A DNA stretch of 64,000 nt from Chlorocebus sabaeus (GCF_047675955.1 NC_132925.1:71057622-71121621), one strand, 5' to 3'; positions 23,326 through 36,182 are shown, counted from the first letter of the stretch. Program-made: numbers and translations. The notes: generated from the sequence alone by a model not told the origin.

Positions 23326-24930
23326 TAATAATTACCCATGTATGTAAGACGTTTTGCATACATTACATATTTTACCTAAAAATGACTCTGTTAAGATAAA
23401 GCCTCAATTTTCCTTTCTGATCTTAAATTGAGGCAAATAGTTTGGTGGCATATCAAGCTGTTTCCTTAGAGAATTAGAACAATTATCAGCTTCTCAGGAA
23501 TCAGTAAATGGTGACATTTTTCAAAAAGTGAAATATTACAAAGGCAGTTGCTATTAATTTTTAAATAACTGCTGGAGCCTAGTCCCGACAGCAAGAAGCT
23601 CCATATATACATATATATATTCTGCCTAATTTGATGAGGATGAACTTCAAAAAACAGATGAAATCTTTTTAGTTTTTCACCTCAAAGATAATTAGCTTGA
23701 AATGTAAGAGATGAGAGTAAATCACAAATACTGTTATTTCAAAGACATTTCCTTCCACTTAATCCTGATTTGCTTGATGCCTTGATTCATAAAAAGTAAT
23801 ATTCTATCTGTATGTAAGTTTTGCACATTTTGTTCAGAAATACCATTCTTGTATTTTAGCCCTTCAATGGTAATTTCCAAGATTTCAGCTCCTCTTATTT
23901 GACAGCTATTCACAAATTGCTCAAAATCTCATGAGTATAAACAACAAATAAAGAAATATGGTAACACTGAGAAATATCAGGAGGTCAAAGATAAAGTGAG
24001 GACATTTTTCTTTACAAGCCTGAAAGTAGTAGTTCGTTCAATTCTCCTTGCTGCCTTGAAAGATCAGGAGTCATTCCTACGTCCTTTTCCTGTGGCTTGG
24101 TTATATCAGCTGGAGCCCTCACTAGCCTGGAAGGGACCTCGAGAAGACATATATGCTTGCCTGATAGTTTCAAGCAAGGTTTTACCCAATATAGCAACAC
24201 AGGCATCTAGGCAGTGCTTGTAGAACTGAAATAAACATTTGTCGATCAAACCCAAAGTTTGCCCTAAAGGACTACATTTTTTAGTATTATTTCATTTCTA
24301 GCAAAACCTCTACCTTGGGATCATGTCTAGAGGCCTAAACAAGGAGCCAAGTCAATTTCCTTTTGTAACTTTGGCTGACTTTCATCATGCATCATGTCTT
24401 CTCCTAAGCTGTTTACCCTGAGTTGTCATTTGTTGTAACCATCTAAAAAATTACTCCTAATGCTACTCAGATATTTGGTTCTACTGATTGATATCAAAAA
24501 TGAAATTCCAAATGGAATAATTTTCTTATTTTGTCATTCCCATTGGATCCACCAGCCACAGGAGACAACGTGTTGGTATGTGGGTGCCAGAGTAGACAAG
24601 AAAGGGAAAGAACCTGTATTTGCTTTGGAAAATTATTCATCCTTTTACAAATCATGGACTCTGACTGCATATCTCTTAACGAAATGTTTCTAAACCTAAC
24701 CAAACTGCCAGAAAGAAATTTGTAATAAAACCTGGCCTTTTGTATCACTTTCTATTTTCTTTTTTTTTCACCTCATTACTATGACAAAAAGTATATTAGT
24801 GTCTGAACATTTCATCAGTTCCGAGAACTGTAGCTGTAGGCACTTCGTAAAACGGAAATTGGTGACTGGTTGGGTTCTTTATTGCATGTCTACCACACCC
24901 ATAATTGTTTAATTTGTATTGCATGTACAC
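23326..24930. other. Repeat-poor non-coding block
   Basis: I recognise no gene or repeat. Short overlapping frames on both strands (around 24000-24750) match nothing I know and are probably chance. Confidence 0.4.
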
Positions 24931-24939
24931 ACTCAAATC

Positions 24940-24970
<31 letters not shown>

Positions 24971-24978
24971 CAAATCTT
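24931..24978 (-). mobile_element. Oligo(T) tract flanked by direct repeats: tail-only retroposon
   Basis: Twenty-eight T residues (24940-24967) lie between 'actcaaatct' (24931-24940) and 'actcaaatctt' (24968-24978). This is the layout of a reverse-strand LINE-mediated insertion in which only poly(A) was copied. Chance or expansion of a short T-run are alternatives. Confidence 0.6.
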
Positions 24979-26389
24979 ATACATGGTGTACCAGGCCTGG
25001 GGAGCTTGGTTGGCGATAGCAGAAGTTACCTTAAAATGGTTTGAGAGGTGAGTTTGGTGATTTGGGTTGTGCAATAGGTAAAAAACCTAAAACACTGTAG
25101 AATATTGAATTATTCTAAAATAATATCTTACATATCCCCTTCCAGTGTCACTGGTATTTGTATCCTATGGTTCAGGAACCATTTGAGCAACCAGAGCCAA
25201 TTCTCCAACACTGACCCCACAAAACAACTGACTGGGGCAGACGCAAAATCCATGTGTCCCCTAGGGAGCAAGTCTCCTCTGCTTCTCAAGCAGTGCAGGA
25301 AGGTTCATTGTTGCGCCACATATGACAGTGATGGAGACTTTTGTCAGAGGGGGGTTCTAAGCAGCTGGGATCTTCATCATGGCAGATGAGAACAGGATTG
25401 ATATGCCAGTAATAAATCTTCTATCATTGAAGAAATTGGTGATCTGTTCTGCTATATTTTACTTTGACAAACTCTCAAAAGGGGAAAAATCCACCTTAAT
25501 AAGAAGACTTTTTAAATACTAGGATTCGACTAATAGATTTAAGGGAAGAGGGCCAGGGTCCACCTGGGACTCTTGTTTAGATAGACACCAGCCCATTGTT
25601 TATCTTAGTGTTGAGAAAAATTGATTTTTTTGTTTCATAGACTGTGTTGCTTCCCCGCCCCATGCCATTCAATAGTCAGACCACAATCCTGGCTGACTGA
25701 GCCCTTGGCAGACCCCAGAGACACACCAGGAAATATGAAGCCATGATACTCTAAGGGATTACATCTAGATGGAAAAGGAAAACCCTATTCTCAGAAACAA
25801 TTAGTGAACAATTATGTTTTATGAATATTTTAAGAGATCGTTGCATTGTTGGGTAGCCAAAGAAATTTCACATAGTGGAAGGATTAAGCTTTAAAGCTAA
25901 ATTGAATTTAAATAGCATTTTATCTGTTTGAATATTTGGCTGGTTATGTTGTAATTCGTATGGTTTCTCTTACCTCTTGAAAAAGTGAGCCTCAAACTTT
26001 GCAAGTGCTCGGATCACCTGGGGATGCATTAGAGGTACAGTTTTGGGTGCTCTCTCATACACGCATGTGGCTTCAGACATTCAGAACTGAGCCTTTCCTT
26101 AGGTGATATCTTTTTTAGAATAGAGTCAGATATAGTTTATAAATTGTAGCAATTTCTCTTCCTGTGAACATTTAGAAATATTAATTATCTCCACTTCTAA
26201 CAAATGAATTGGAAACCTAACTAGGATTCAAATAAAAAGCCCAACTCAAGGCTGGCCACCTTGGGCAGCTGGCACAGGGCTGGGGAGGGGTCTCTGAGTG
26301 GGTACCTGCCGAGAACAAGAGGAGATGGGATAACTGTGGACAGCGGGATCTGGGAGAGAAGGAAAGGGAACAGAGAGATTTGGTAGGTT
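24979..26389. other. Repeat-poor non-coding block
   Basis: No gene recognised. The 94-codon frame at 25105-25389 has no features I can identify. Confidence 0.4.
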
Positions 26390-26645
26390 TCCCATTATGT
26401 TGGGAAGTGTGGATACTGAGGTTTCTATGGGGGTTTGGGTCCTATTTCTGCCACATCCCAGCCATGTGAACCTGTGCAAGTTCCTCGGCCCCTGTAAATG
26501 GTAGGTCTTCAGCTAACTTGGATATCAGTGCTGCTTATCTGAACTGGTATTAATATGAGCAATATTTATTTACTCAAGAGGGTTGTTGTGTGTGTGTTAA
26601 ATAATTTAACATCTGTGAAACTTGGTAGAATAAGTCAATTAATTA
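26390..26645 (+). mobile_element. MIR SINE, forward
   Basis: 'gggtcctatttctgccacat', 'gccatgtgaacctgtgcaag', 'ttcctcggcccctgtaaatg' and 'gggttgttgtgtgtgtgtta' follow MIR order, diverged. Confidence 0.6.
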
Positions 26646-26819
26646 TTCTTTGTGTGTTTAGTTTATTTTAAAATTTTGAAATATTCTATATCATTGTTTG
26701 TATTGTCTTGTTAAAATGGTTTATATGGTATGTAATAAATATATTGCATTTTTAAATAGTTCAGACTTTTTAAATTTTAAAATGAAGAAAAGTTGAGTGT
26801 AATTTCTTGGGCCTTATCC

Positions 26820-27065
26820 TGAGAGATTTTTAGCTTAGGAACTGTGGGGTGGGCCCCAGGAATCTGCATTTTGGAAGCACTCCTAGGGATTGTATTATAG
26901 ATAATACCTGAGCTACCTTTGGAAAACTAGTGTATATACTCAGAGTTCCTTATTGCAAAGAGAAATATTCTGTATATTCTGTATATATATGTGGGGACAT
27001 CAAAAATTTATGGGTGCTCAGTAAATGTGTGATAAATGAAGGAATGAACAGGTAAATGAAAAAGA
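26820..27065. mobile_element. Possible MER5 fragment and L2 tail
   Basis: 'ggggtgggccccaggaatctgc' (near 26847) resembles a MER5A/B half. 'gggtgctcagtaaatgtgtg' (27013-27032) with 'gaaggaatgaa' resembles the L2 3' terminus. Both are short. Confidence 0.4.
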
Positions 27066-27084
27066 AGACTAATTCTATATTTCT

Positions 27085-27275
27085 CACCTTCAGTACTGTT
27101 GACATGTTGGGCCAAATAATTCTTTATTGTGGGAGCTGTCCTGAGTATGGTAGGATGTTTAGGAGCATCCCTGATTTCCACCCATCAGATGCCAATGGTA
27201 CCCTCTCTAGTCATGACTAAATTGTCACCAGATAACCAAATGTCCCCTGCAGGCCAAGTCATCCTGTTTGAACCA
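27085..27275 (+). mobile_element. MER20 (second copy)
   Basis: 'gtactgttgacatgttgggc', 'aaataattctttattgtggg', 'taggatgtttaggagcatcc' and 'accagataaccaaatgtccc', in MER20 order. Confidence 0.8.
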
Positions 27276-28196
27276 GTCTCATAGGTTGATGCAACAGCAT
27301 AAGGGAAGACCCCTAGCACGTGTGGGGCACACAACATGCATTAAATAAACATTCGCACCATCGTGTAAATCATGGCCATTTCTTAAGACCATTTTGGATG
27401 TCGAATTTTAAAATGACCTTCAGATGAACTGAAGGAAGTACAGACTAGACGGAGCATTCCAACAGGAAGGTTTGTTTGCTGGTTCTGCAGGCCTTCTTGT
27501 AAGGTTAGATAATTATTTTTTTTCAGAATATCTGAATATGAACACAGGAAAAAAGTTAATTTGATTTTGAGCATCCCTAGTGGATGTCTGGCCCTTAATT
27601 TTAAAAAAATGTTATGGGTTGTAATTTACCAGTGTGATTCCCATTAATCCCATAGGGAGTCAATGAATAAATCCATACACAAGATTTGAAAATGTAACCT
27701 TGGATAGGATCCGCTTGTTATATTCATGAGAATTATGATTGCCTACACATGGACACATTTCTCTTCTCCCTCTCCATTAAAATTTTAAAGCCACACACTT
27801 AGCAAAAGGAACTCATTTTGTCAAGAAAGCAAATAGAAAAAAGAAATTAAAAATGTTACTGTGATAAACATTATCTTTACTTCATTATTTAAACATTTGG
27901 CCATTCTTAATAGCTTTAACCAAACAATTGAGTTTCCCTGGGGTCAGAGGCAAGCGAGGCTGTGGTGTGAACTAGAAGTAGATGACTTTGTGCTTTCTTG
28001 CATTGCAGGAAACAATGAGGATTAGTATCCTCATAGAAGCACACAAGGATGTGTATCATCTCAGACTGAATTCTGCCTTTTACCGGGGGTTCAAAATAAT
28101 GAATTAGGAACTTTAGTAAGATAGGTAAAATGAAAGAAATACTCAATAGGCATCTTACCTTCCTTCTGCCTGAATTCTACCATGTCAGTGGCTACC
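27276..28196. other. Repeat-poor non-coding block
   Basis: No gene or repeat recognised. Confidence 0.4.
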
Positions 28197-28395
28197 ACTG
28201 TAAGGGCTATGGCAACCGCAACACCAACAACGCCACAAAACAATGCCTATTTCTACTAGCAGAACTGCTACTACCACTACAAACCTCTTCCCTACAACTG
28301 CTCTTACAATGCAATAACAACTACCATTGCTACCACATAGCCACAATGACAACAAGAACACTACTACTATTACTACTGCTACTCTTTTACTAATT
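28197..28395. repeat. Degenerate trinucleotide (CAA/CTA)-rich tract
   Basis: About 200 bp of imperfect three-base periodicity such as 'gcaacaccaacaacgccac' and 'actactactattactactg'. The 87-codon open frame across it is a by-product of the low-complexity repeat rather than a gene. Confidence 0.75.
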
Positions 28396-29114
28396 CTGGA
28401 AAATAACTGTGTTGAGAACTTACCATTTCATGGATTTCACCACCATCCTCTGACATAAGTATTATGACCCCACTTTGACTAATTAGTTTGACTCAGGTGC
28501 TCATAGAATGCAGTTTTAGGGTTCCAGAAGGTTCACTCAAGGTGTCACTCTGGATCTCCTCTTCAATGATGTGATGCTTTACATTGTGTCCCAGGTGGCC
28601 ATACAACCTTGGGCAGGCAGCTTCACCTTCCCGGAACTTGGCCATCATGCTTATACAATGCAGAGGATGGATTAGATCATTCACAAATAGGTCCCTCTAT
28701 TCCCTCTCAGATTGATTGTATCACCATATTATGTGAGCTGGGAGCACTGTGGCATCACATAGTGACATATAACTGAATGTTCATTTTGTCCTCTGGGTTC
28801 TCATGGGGATGGCCGCCTAGAGCTGTGGTCTAGCCAACAGGCAATAATTGAATTTGTCCTCTCCTGGCCAACAGAACAACATTAAGATCAGGATCCCCAG
28901 TGTCTACACCAGGAGGGGCGATGGAGTAGAACATTTTTATTTGAACTTTGCCTTTCTTTGCGGTTCAAAAAATGATGACCATGGAAACCGCATAAGTTAG
29001 ACTTCCTTCAAAAGCATATTAACTTAAGAGAGAGACTGAGGGAGGATTAGTAAGTGGGAAGAACAAGGTCAGGCCTTTCTGTGAATAACAGAATTGCGAA
29101 TGACAAAAACATGG
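28396..29114. other. Unassigned sequence
   Basis: No gene or repeat recognised. Confidence 0.35.
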
Positions 29115-29470
29115 TTAGTTTTGTTATTCATAATAGCAAAAAGTGAATGTCATATATATGCCCATGAGGAGGGGGCTCGTTAAATAAATTATGAAACTCT
29201 TCTACAACATGATACCAAGCAGCCATTAAAAATGATTCCATATTTGATACAGAATGATATACATTTAAGTAAATGACAAAATAAAATTGCTATATAGCAT
29301 AATCCCATTCCTCCTCAAATTCTCAACATTTCAAACTCTACAAGTACAAGCAAACTTTAAAAAAATATACAAAAATATCAGTCATAGGTATCTCTTGGCA
29401 GTGGGATTAAATACTTTTTTTATGTACAAATTGTTGATAGTAAGTAGAAAAACATAAAGCTATTTCTAAT
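29115..29470 (+). mobile_element. L1M (L1ME-like) 3' fragment
   Basis: 'attcataatagcaaaaagtg', 'gctcgttaaataaattatga', 'ccaagcagccattaaaaatg', 'agcataatcccattcctcc' and 'ggtatctcttggcagtggga' follow the ORF2 end/3' UTR of old L1s. Confidence 0.7.
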
Positions 29471-30312
29471 TAGGGAAAATTTAGATGTGGGGGTTATAAA
29501 TATACTCTAGTGATAAAGCCCTTCTTTGAAATGATTTTCCTCTCAACTTTGCAAATCGTCTGTAGATTTAATTTTCACGCCACATTGGAAAATCAGGCCT
29601 CCTCTTGTTAGAAACCCAAATCCCCTATCTGATCAGCCATGTTATTTGGAAGCTTTGATTCTAAATAACTTGTAGCTTCTTATGAAGGTTAAATCCTCCC
29701 AGATGGAAAAGGGACAATACTGGCATGTGCAAAAGGATGCTCCATGAGTTCTGACAGCACCTCCTGTGAACACTGCTAGAACAAGTGCCAAACATCAAAG
29801 ACAACTATTTTGAAGGAAACAATGCTTATTTAGACATATACATTATAAGGTGTAAACTAAGAAAAGTACTCTTTAAAAAGCACATTAATGAACACACAGA
29901 AAGGCAGCCCTCTTTTTAGCATAAGTTTATGCTAAAATTATATACAATTTTCAAATTAAGTCCTTTCAATCTCTAGTCTTGCCTCTCAGATTCATTTTGT
30001 TTTGCTAATCTATTTTCCTCCATCAGTTTTCTCTTTGTGCACAGTGCATTCTGGGCTTTTTTTTTTTTTTTTTTTTTTTTTTTTTCCTAGAGGCCTGGAG
30101 GCATTTTAATAGGCTATGTCAACAAATGAGCTTAATTGATCCTGTTGGGCTTTCATTTAGGCAAGGATGGTGAGGAGCGGATGGCTCAGTGCTCTTCTGA
30201 AAATTATAGTTTTAGAAAAATGCATTTCCATCTGATTTTATTTGCTGAAGGAAATATTCACTTCTGTGTTGTTCAATATATATTAATCACTATATTGCAA
30301 GCATCCACACTT
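29471..30312. other. Non-coding, with a 29-T tract
   Basis: No gene recognised. A pure T-run occupies 30057-30085, between 'attctgggc' and 'cctagaggcc'. Unlike the tract at 24940, I see no flanking direct repeat. Confidence 0.45.
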
Positions 30313-30593
30313 TATTTTTTCGAGATACTCTGTCACCCCTGCTGGAGTGCAGTGGTGCGATTTTGGCTCACTGCAACCTCTGCCTCCCGGGCTCAAGCGA
30401 TCCTCCCACCTCAACCTCCTGAGCAGCCAGGACCACAGGCATGCACTACCATTCCTGGCTAATTTCTTGTGTTTTTGGTAGAGACAGGATTTTGCCATGT
30501 TGGGCTTGTCTCAAACTCTTGAGCTCAAGTGATCTGCCTGCCTCAACCTCCCAAAGTGCTGGGATTACAGGTGTGAGCCACTGGGCCCAGCCT
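30313..30593 (-). mobile_element. Alu SINE (older, J/S-like)
   Basis: Full-length reverse Alu from 'tttttcgagatactctgtc' to 'gagccactgggcccagcc'. Many substitutions ('ctcaagcgatcctcccacct', 'cctgagcagccaggacca') indicate an older subfamily. Confidence 0.92.
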
Positions 30594-31009
30594 ATCCCTA
30601 CTTTAAAAGACACGTTTCCCCAACTCTGCTGGTATGAATGCTAGACCACCATTTGGTAATTTATGGTAGCTAGTCTTCAAAGAGGTTCAATGGCTATCAA
30701 AGACCTTCTCGAAGTCTTCCCTCCCAGAAAACCCTGGTGGGGTGAGATTGAGAAGTAAAAGACCAATTTACCAGAGGACTAAGAACTAGCCCAAGAGCCA
30801 TATCAAACTTGGGTCAAACATTTTTGTCGAGTACCTCTCAATTCTCCCAGCCTGGGTTTGTCCTCTCCACTATCCTCTTAGGCTGCCCAAGACTCAGTGA
30901 TTTAGCATCCTTTCTGTCTGTCTGTCCTAAACACATTCCTTAAAACAACGTCCAGTGCTAGCAACTTCATTCTGCTGGTCGCCTCCCAACACACACGCTG
31001 CAGAAAGTG
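30594..31009. other. Unassigned, perhaps diverged L2
   Basis: Pyrimidine-rich sequence leads into the L2 that follows. No gene seen. Confidence 0.35.
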
Positions 31010-32285
31010 CTTTGATCATATCATTTTCCTATCCTCTGATCCACCTTCTGGTGTTCAGCGGTGCTGCTTGGCATTATTAACACATCGGTTCAGTCTCCCA
31101 CATGCTTCCTGACACCTCCTCCCTTCTCAAAATGCTAACATCTCCTTCTGCTCACCATTCTTTGATGACTTTGCTGTTTCCTTCAGAGACAATTAAAGCA
31201 ATAATAAGAGAACTTCCACAAACTCCCATCTCCACAACCACTTACCTTTCAGCAGGTGTGTCTATATGCTGTGTCTTCCTTCTTGTCACCATAGATGAAC
31301 CAGCCACATTTCTCCCCAAAGGCAACACTTTCCCTTGTGTACAAGAGCTCATCCTCTCTGTGCTGAAACACTGCTCCTGCAATTAATTCCCTGCTCTCTT
31401 CCCCCTATGTCATCAATTCTGGCTCCTCTACTAGATTATTCCCAGCTGTGTAGAACACGTTGCAATCTCTGCCACCTTTAAACAATCTTCCTTGATTCCA
31501 TTGCTCCCTCCAGCTAAAGCTTCATTTATCTGCTCTGCTTTTACAAACCTCCTCTAAGAATGATCTATGCTAATGGTCTCCACATTCTCCCTGAACTTAT
31601 TCAACCAGTTTTTTTTTTTTTCAGGTGTTTCTACAGAACCCACTGAAACTACTTTCAGCAGTGTCGCCAATGAATTCCTTGTTGCCAATTATAATAACCA
31701 CCTGTCTCTTTTCTCATTTCCTCCCATTGAGTATTCTAAATACAGCAACCAGACATCAGTTAAATCATGTCATGCCTCTGCTCAAAACTCTTTCCTGGCT
31801 CCTCTTTGTATGAAGTCCTGATAATTTTAGACAATATCTTGCATGACATGGCCCTCATTACCTCCCAGCTCTCAACTCATCTTCCTCTTCCTCTTGCTCA
31901 CTCTACCTCACTCAGTCACATCATCTTCTTGCTACTGCTTGAATAATTCAGGTGCACATCCATCTCAGGGCCTTTTCATGGGCTATTTTCTCTCTGTTAC
32001 ATGCATGGCACACTCCCTCAAATCCTCCAGGTGTCTGCTTATATGTGACTCCATCATTGAGGTAAACTCTGTCTACTCCATTTACAAATTTACTTTATCC
32101 CAGCTCTTGTCACTCCCTTATTCCAATTAGGCTTGTCACTTATTTGTTACTTATTTATTACGTTTCTTGTCTGTCCAGTGTGAGAGCTCTTTGAAGGATA
32201 TGATTTTGTGTACCAGCTTTGAGGACCACTCTTGGCACAGTACACACTCAGTAAATCATGTCTTGAATGAAGGAACTAGTGATAA
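31010..32285 (+). mobile_element. Long L2 LINE remnant, internally deleted
   Basis: From about 31130 the text tracks the L2 ORF2 region ('tttccttcagagacaattaa', 'ctctgtgctgaaacactgct', 'aatcttccttgattccattg', 'aacccactgaaactacttt'). Near 31720 it jumps to a later part ('taaatcatgtcatgcctctg', 'gacatggccctcattacctc', 'catctcagggccttttcatg'). It then reaches the 3' end ('gagagctctttgaaggatat', 'cactcagtaaatcatg'). Open frames at 31102-31386, 31567-31821 and 31843-32130 are decayed pieces of the L2 protein, not genes. Confidence 0.75.
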
Positions 32286-32511
32286 AACGACCAATAGTAC
32301 TTTATGAAGCTTGGTTTCAAAAGACTTATAAAAATGCATATTTTTGGCTTCACATGTGACTACTTAATTATAGTCTCTGGAACTGGGCCCTGAGAATCTA
32401 GTTTATTATTGTGCACAAGGATTCCTTGTAGTAGGAATCAGAGTGACAGAATACTGAATGGCTATTTTGTAGTAAACCAGTAACAGATAAGACTCTCAAA
32501 TAACTAGGCCA

Positions 32512-32740
32512 ATGGTTTTGAAGCTAGGGCTATTTTGCTCCCCGGGTGACATTTGGCAATGTCTGGAGACATTTTTGGTTGTTCACACTTGGGGAGAGTG
32601 GGGGTGGAAAGGGTGTGCTGCTGGCATCTGGTGGGTAGGACACTGCCAAACAACCTACAATGCACGGCACATCTCCCAAGAATAGAGATTTGTCTGGCCC
32701 TAAATGCCAATAGTGGTGAAGTTCAGAACCTTGGACTAGG
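32512..32740 (-). mobile_element. MER20 (third copy, reverse)
   Basis: 'gtgacatttggcaatgtctg', 'gagacatttttggttgttca', 'ctgctggcatctggtgggta' and 'caacctacaatgcacggcac' give the reverse complement of MER20. It is the best preserved copy in the window. Confidence 0.88.
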
Positions 32741-32944
32741 CTCATTTTCTGTCCTGGACAGCTTCTGATCCCTAGCTCCAAACAAGAAACTTGTCAAAGA
32801 TTTACAGAGCAAAGAGAACATTGTTTTAGGAGTTATGATGAGATTTTCAGCCTCAGCCCTGCTTTTAATTATGTTATCAGGATTATATCACTTATTTATT
32901 CTATTTAATTTTATGACATTAATTGTTATATCACTTATTCGTTC

Positions 32945-33321
32945 TCTTTAGGACCTTAATTTTGTCCCCTAAGGTGCATAAGTTGAAGCTGTAACCTGTA
33001 ACATGACTGTATTTGAAGATAGGGCCTTGCAGGAGGTAATTAAAGTTAAATGAGGTCATAAGGCTGGGGTCCTAGCTGATAGGACTGTTTTCCTTATAAG
33101 AAAAAAGAAGAGACCTCAAGAGTGTGTGCACACAGGAAAGAGGCCATGTGAGGACACAATGAGAAGGGAGCCATCTGCAAACCAGGAACAGAGACCTCCC
33201 TAGGAACCAAGCCCCTTATTACCTTGATCTTCTTGCCTCAAACTGTGGGAAAGTAAATTTCCATTGCTTAAGCCACCAGTCTGTAGTATTTTGTTATGGA
33301 AGCTTAAGCAGACCAACACAT
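32945..33321 (+). mobile_element. MLT1-type MaLR LTR
   Basis: 'gtgcataagttgaagctgta', 'tgtatttgaagatagggcct', 'ggccatgtgaggacacaatg', 'attgcttaagccaccagtct' and terminal 'agcagaccaacaca' follow MLT1 order. Confidence 0.85.
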
Positions 33322-35546
33322 ATTGCAAATGGGCTTTGCTGTTCATGCTGCCCTTTATTTTTATGACAGCATCTTGATTTTCCTTTGGAGGAGACCTTAT
33401 CTCTTGCATCGCACACTGTAGTTCAGGTAGGTTGACCTCACCTTCTGGCTCTAAGGACAGACCTATGAGCTAGGTTTGGCCAATCAGAGTGCCTTGGTCT
33501 TTTCACCCCAGTGACTGAAACAAAACCTGTAGAAATTACGGGATTTTATTGCATCTACTGGAGAAGAAGATCTTCCTTTCTGCCAGCTTAATGTTTGGAA
33601 AATGTGAACCTATAGCTGCCAGGCATCTTTACTGGCTATGGGAAGCTGCCTGAGAGTGAAGCCAACACTAAGGAAAACAGAACCAAGTGGTAGAGAGAAA
33701 CTGAGTCCCAGTGATGTTCAAATCTTTAGATCTAACTTTGCATGGGGGCAGGTGGGAGGGAGGAGCTGGAATTTTCATTCACAGAAGTCAACAAATTCTT
33801 CTTATTTCCTTAAGTCTGTTTGAGTGAATTGTAAAACTTCCAACAAACTATGTCCTGTTTCAAATTTCCTTGAATATAACACAAGGAGCTGGATTTGCCT
33901 TATAGCTAAGAATTTGTAGTATGCACAAAATGGTCTCAAAGAGCCAATTTTTTACATCTGATAATAAGCAATAATGATGAAAACATGCAAGTTAAACCAT
34001 TGCCCCTAAAGAAATGTTGCCTGTGAATTGAGTTTGAGGAATACAGTGGGGATCAGAATCCGTCCTAGGGTTCCTCCCTTTGGTAAAAGTTAAATTGAAA
34101 ACAGCAGGGTCCTTATCACATTTGGGAGAAACTGAAGTTCTGGTGGTGAGGCAGGCCAACTCTGGCCTAGTGGAGGAAGAGAAGGAGAGGAAGAAGTACA
34201 TCCGTAAATCAGTTTTTAATGTGTGCAGGCCACTTGGCTTTGCTGGTAAGGAATCATGTATTACATACATTCCATGGTGCACCCAAAGTGGAAATGGGGT
34301 TTATCATTCCTGGGAGGAGATAGTCATAATTCAGAGCTATTAACAAAAATAATAGGGCTGAGGCCCCGAGAAGCTTTTCTTAGAACGCAGTCACACATTC
34401 CAACTAACCCAATTTATGCAATGTCATGAGTCAGAAGAGATCCCCATCAGGTCTGTCATGCTTGTCACAACATGGTATTAGAATAGAAGACATCCCTTCC
34501 CAAGATAAATTCCTGCTAAGGAACTGTGTTATTTAATGGGGTTTAAAGATATCCTTTTAAGTTTCAGGGCCTGTTTGTATGAAATTTACATGAGAACAAG
34601 CAACTGTTAGCTGAGCTCCATTTAAAGGGAAACAAGCTTTCTCCAGGCAAGGATTCAGAGGGGTAGGCTCTGTGGCTATAATTAGCTAATGATGGCAATG
34701 GAGCATAGCAGAGAAAGAAGGTGGGGGGTGCGCTTTGGTTTGAATGTGGAATCACAGATATGTTTTTTTTTTTTTTTATAAGCTGCCATCTGTGAATCTG
34801 AGTTACCTCTAAAATAACCCTGTGGCTATTAACGACAATGTTTTTCATCCATAGTGTCACTGTTTTGGCTCAGCTAATTGGACCAGAGGTAGACCCCTGG
34901 CTCAACACTGGCCATCACATTCTCTTAGGATTTGAAAATGGGGCACAGGGACATTCTAGTTGGTTTATGGTTGCCATTGGTTGTTTTTTCTTGAACTTGG
35001 TACATGTACATTTCAAGAGACATAGGCTGATAGGGCAGGACTGTCTCAGTCCTACATTTTTATTTAGCTTGGAGGAAGGAACAGAGATAGCTTTGAATCC
35101 TTTGGAGGAAGCCTTGGGAAAAACAGCAAGTGATTTAGAAAAAAAGGATCCGGTGAAGTCTATAGTTTCTAGACCCTTGGCAGATTCCTTAACAGGTTAT
35201 TAATTTCAAGACTAGGTGGTGTTAAGAAAGAATACAGCTCATTATCTAATCCACTTTATGTTTTTATTTCAAAAGTAGCATTTCAAGCTCTCTGAGCTCC
35301 TACAACTTTAATAGTGACAGAGTAATAATGTTGCTGGAATTATTTAAGCAGAAAATTATTAAGGCATTGAGAATATTGGAATAAAAACCAAACCAAAGTG
35401 CTTTTCCTATTCTCTCAACAATCAACACAGGACACTTCTGTGACCAGAGGTGTGGGTTTTTTTTTTTTTTTTTTCCCCTACACACCAAGCAAACAAGCAA
35501 GCAATTTTGCAGCAGATGCTAGCTGGGTGTTCTCTAATTCAGTTCA
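33322..35546. other. Repeat-poor non-coding block
   Basis: No confident repeat. 33425-33830 could be a very old LTR. The 121-codon frame at 34838-35203 has no similarity I recognise and shows no start-context or splice evidence. T-runs at 34762-34777 and about 35457-35474. Confidence 0.4.
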
Positions 35547-35582
35547 ATTCTGACACTATCTCCAGGTAGATAGTGTCAGAAT
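35547..35582. repeat. Perfect 15-bp inverted repeat (hairpin)
   Basis: Arm 'attctgacactatct' (35547-35561), 6-nt loop 'ccaggt', arm 'agatagtgtcagaat' (35568-35582). All 15 positions pair. It sits just before the ancient LTR. Confidence 0.95.
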
Positions 35583-36182
35583 ATCACAAGTTGAGGACTT
35601 AGTCCCCAAGACTGCCCCGCACTTCTTCTGATGACAATCACAAGCTCCAAGTTGTTTAATCTGTGCTTCTGACCAACTGGCTATAAATCAAGGGTTTTTC
35701 CTTGGGCTTAATTAATTTCCTAGAGCAGCTCACAGAATTCGGGGAAACAGTTAAACTTACTGGTTTATTATAAAGGGTATTACAAAGGATACAGATGAGG
35801 AGTGTATATGAGGGAAGAGGTGCCGAGCTTTCAGGTCCTCCCTGGGCTCACCACCCTCAAGCAGCCTCCATGTGTTAAGCCATCCAGAAGCTCTCTGAAC
35901 TTAGTCCTTTTGGGCTTTCATGGAGGCTTCATTACATAGGCATCATTGATGAAACCATTGCCCGTTGGTGATCACCTTAACCTTTGGGACCCGTTTTCTT
36001 CCCCTTTATCTTGCCTTGGTCTTTCGGTGACCAGCTCCCATCCTAAAGCTACCTAGGGGCTGCAACCCATCAGTCAACACATTAGCATACGAAAAAACAC
36101 ATCAGTTTGAGGACTCCAAAAATTTTAGGAGTTGTATGCCGGGAGATGGGGACAAAGACTAAATATGTTTTACAATATTACA
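35583..36182 (-). mobile_element. Ancient endogenous retroviral solo LTR
   Basis: Reverse-strand LTR-like sequence with 'cctagagcagctcacagaat', 'ggtttattataaagggtatt' (reverse of an AATAAA signal), 'gctttcatggaggcttcatt' and 'gggagatggggacaaagact'. Probably ERVL class; family name uncertain. No internal retroviral genes are present. Confidence 0.65.

Noticed and set aside
28130..28393. 87-codon frame rich in leucine and threonine
   Set aside because: It is produced by the degenerate trinucleotide repeat beneath it.
30057..30085. 29-T run as a second tail-only retroposon
   Set aside because: The flanks 'attctgggc' and 'cctagaggcc' are not direct repeats, unlike the tract at 24940.
34838..35203. 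121-codon open frame, longest outside repeats in the 33-36 kb block
   Set aside because: No recognisable domain, no supporting splice or start context, and the length is within chance for 64 kb of AT-rich DNA.
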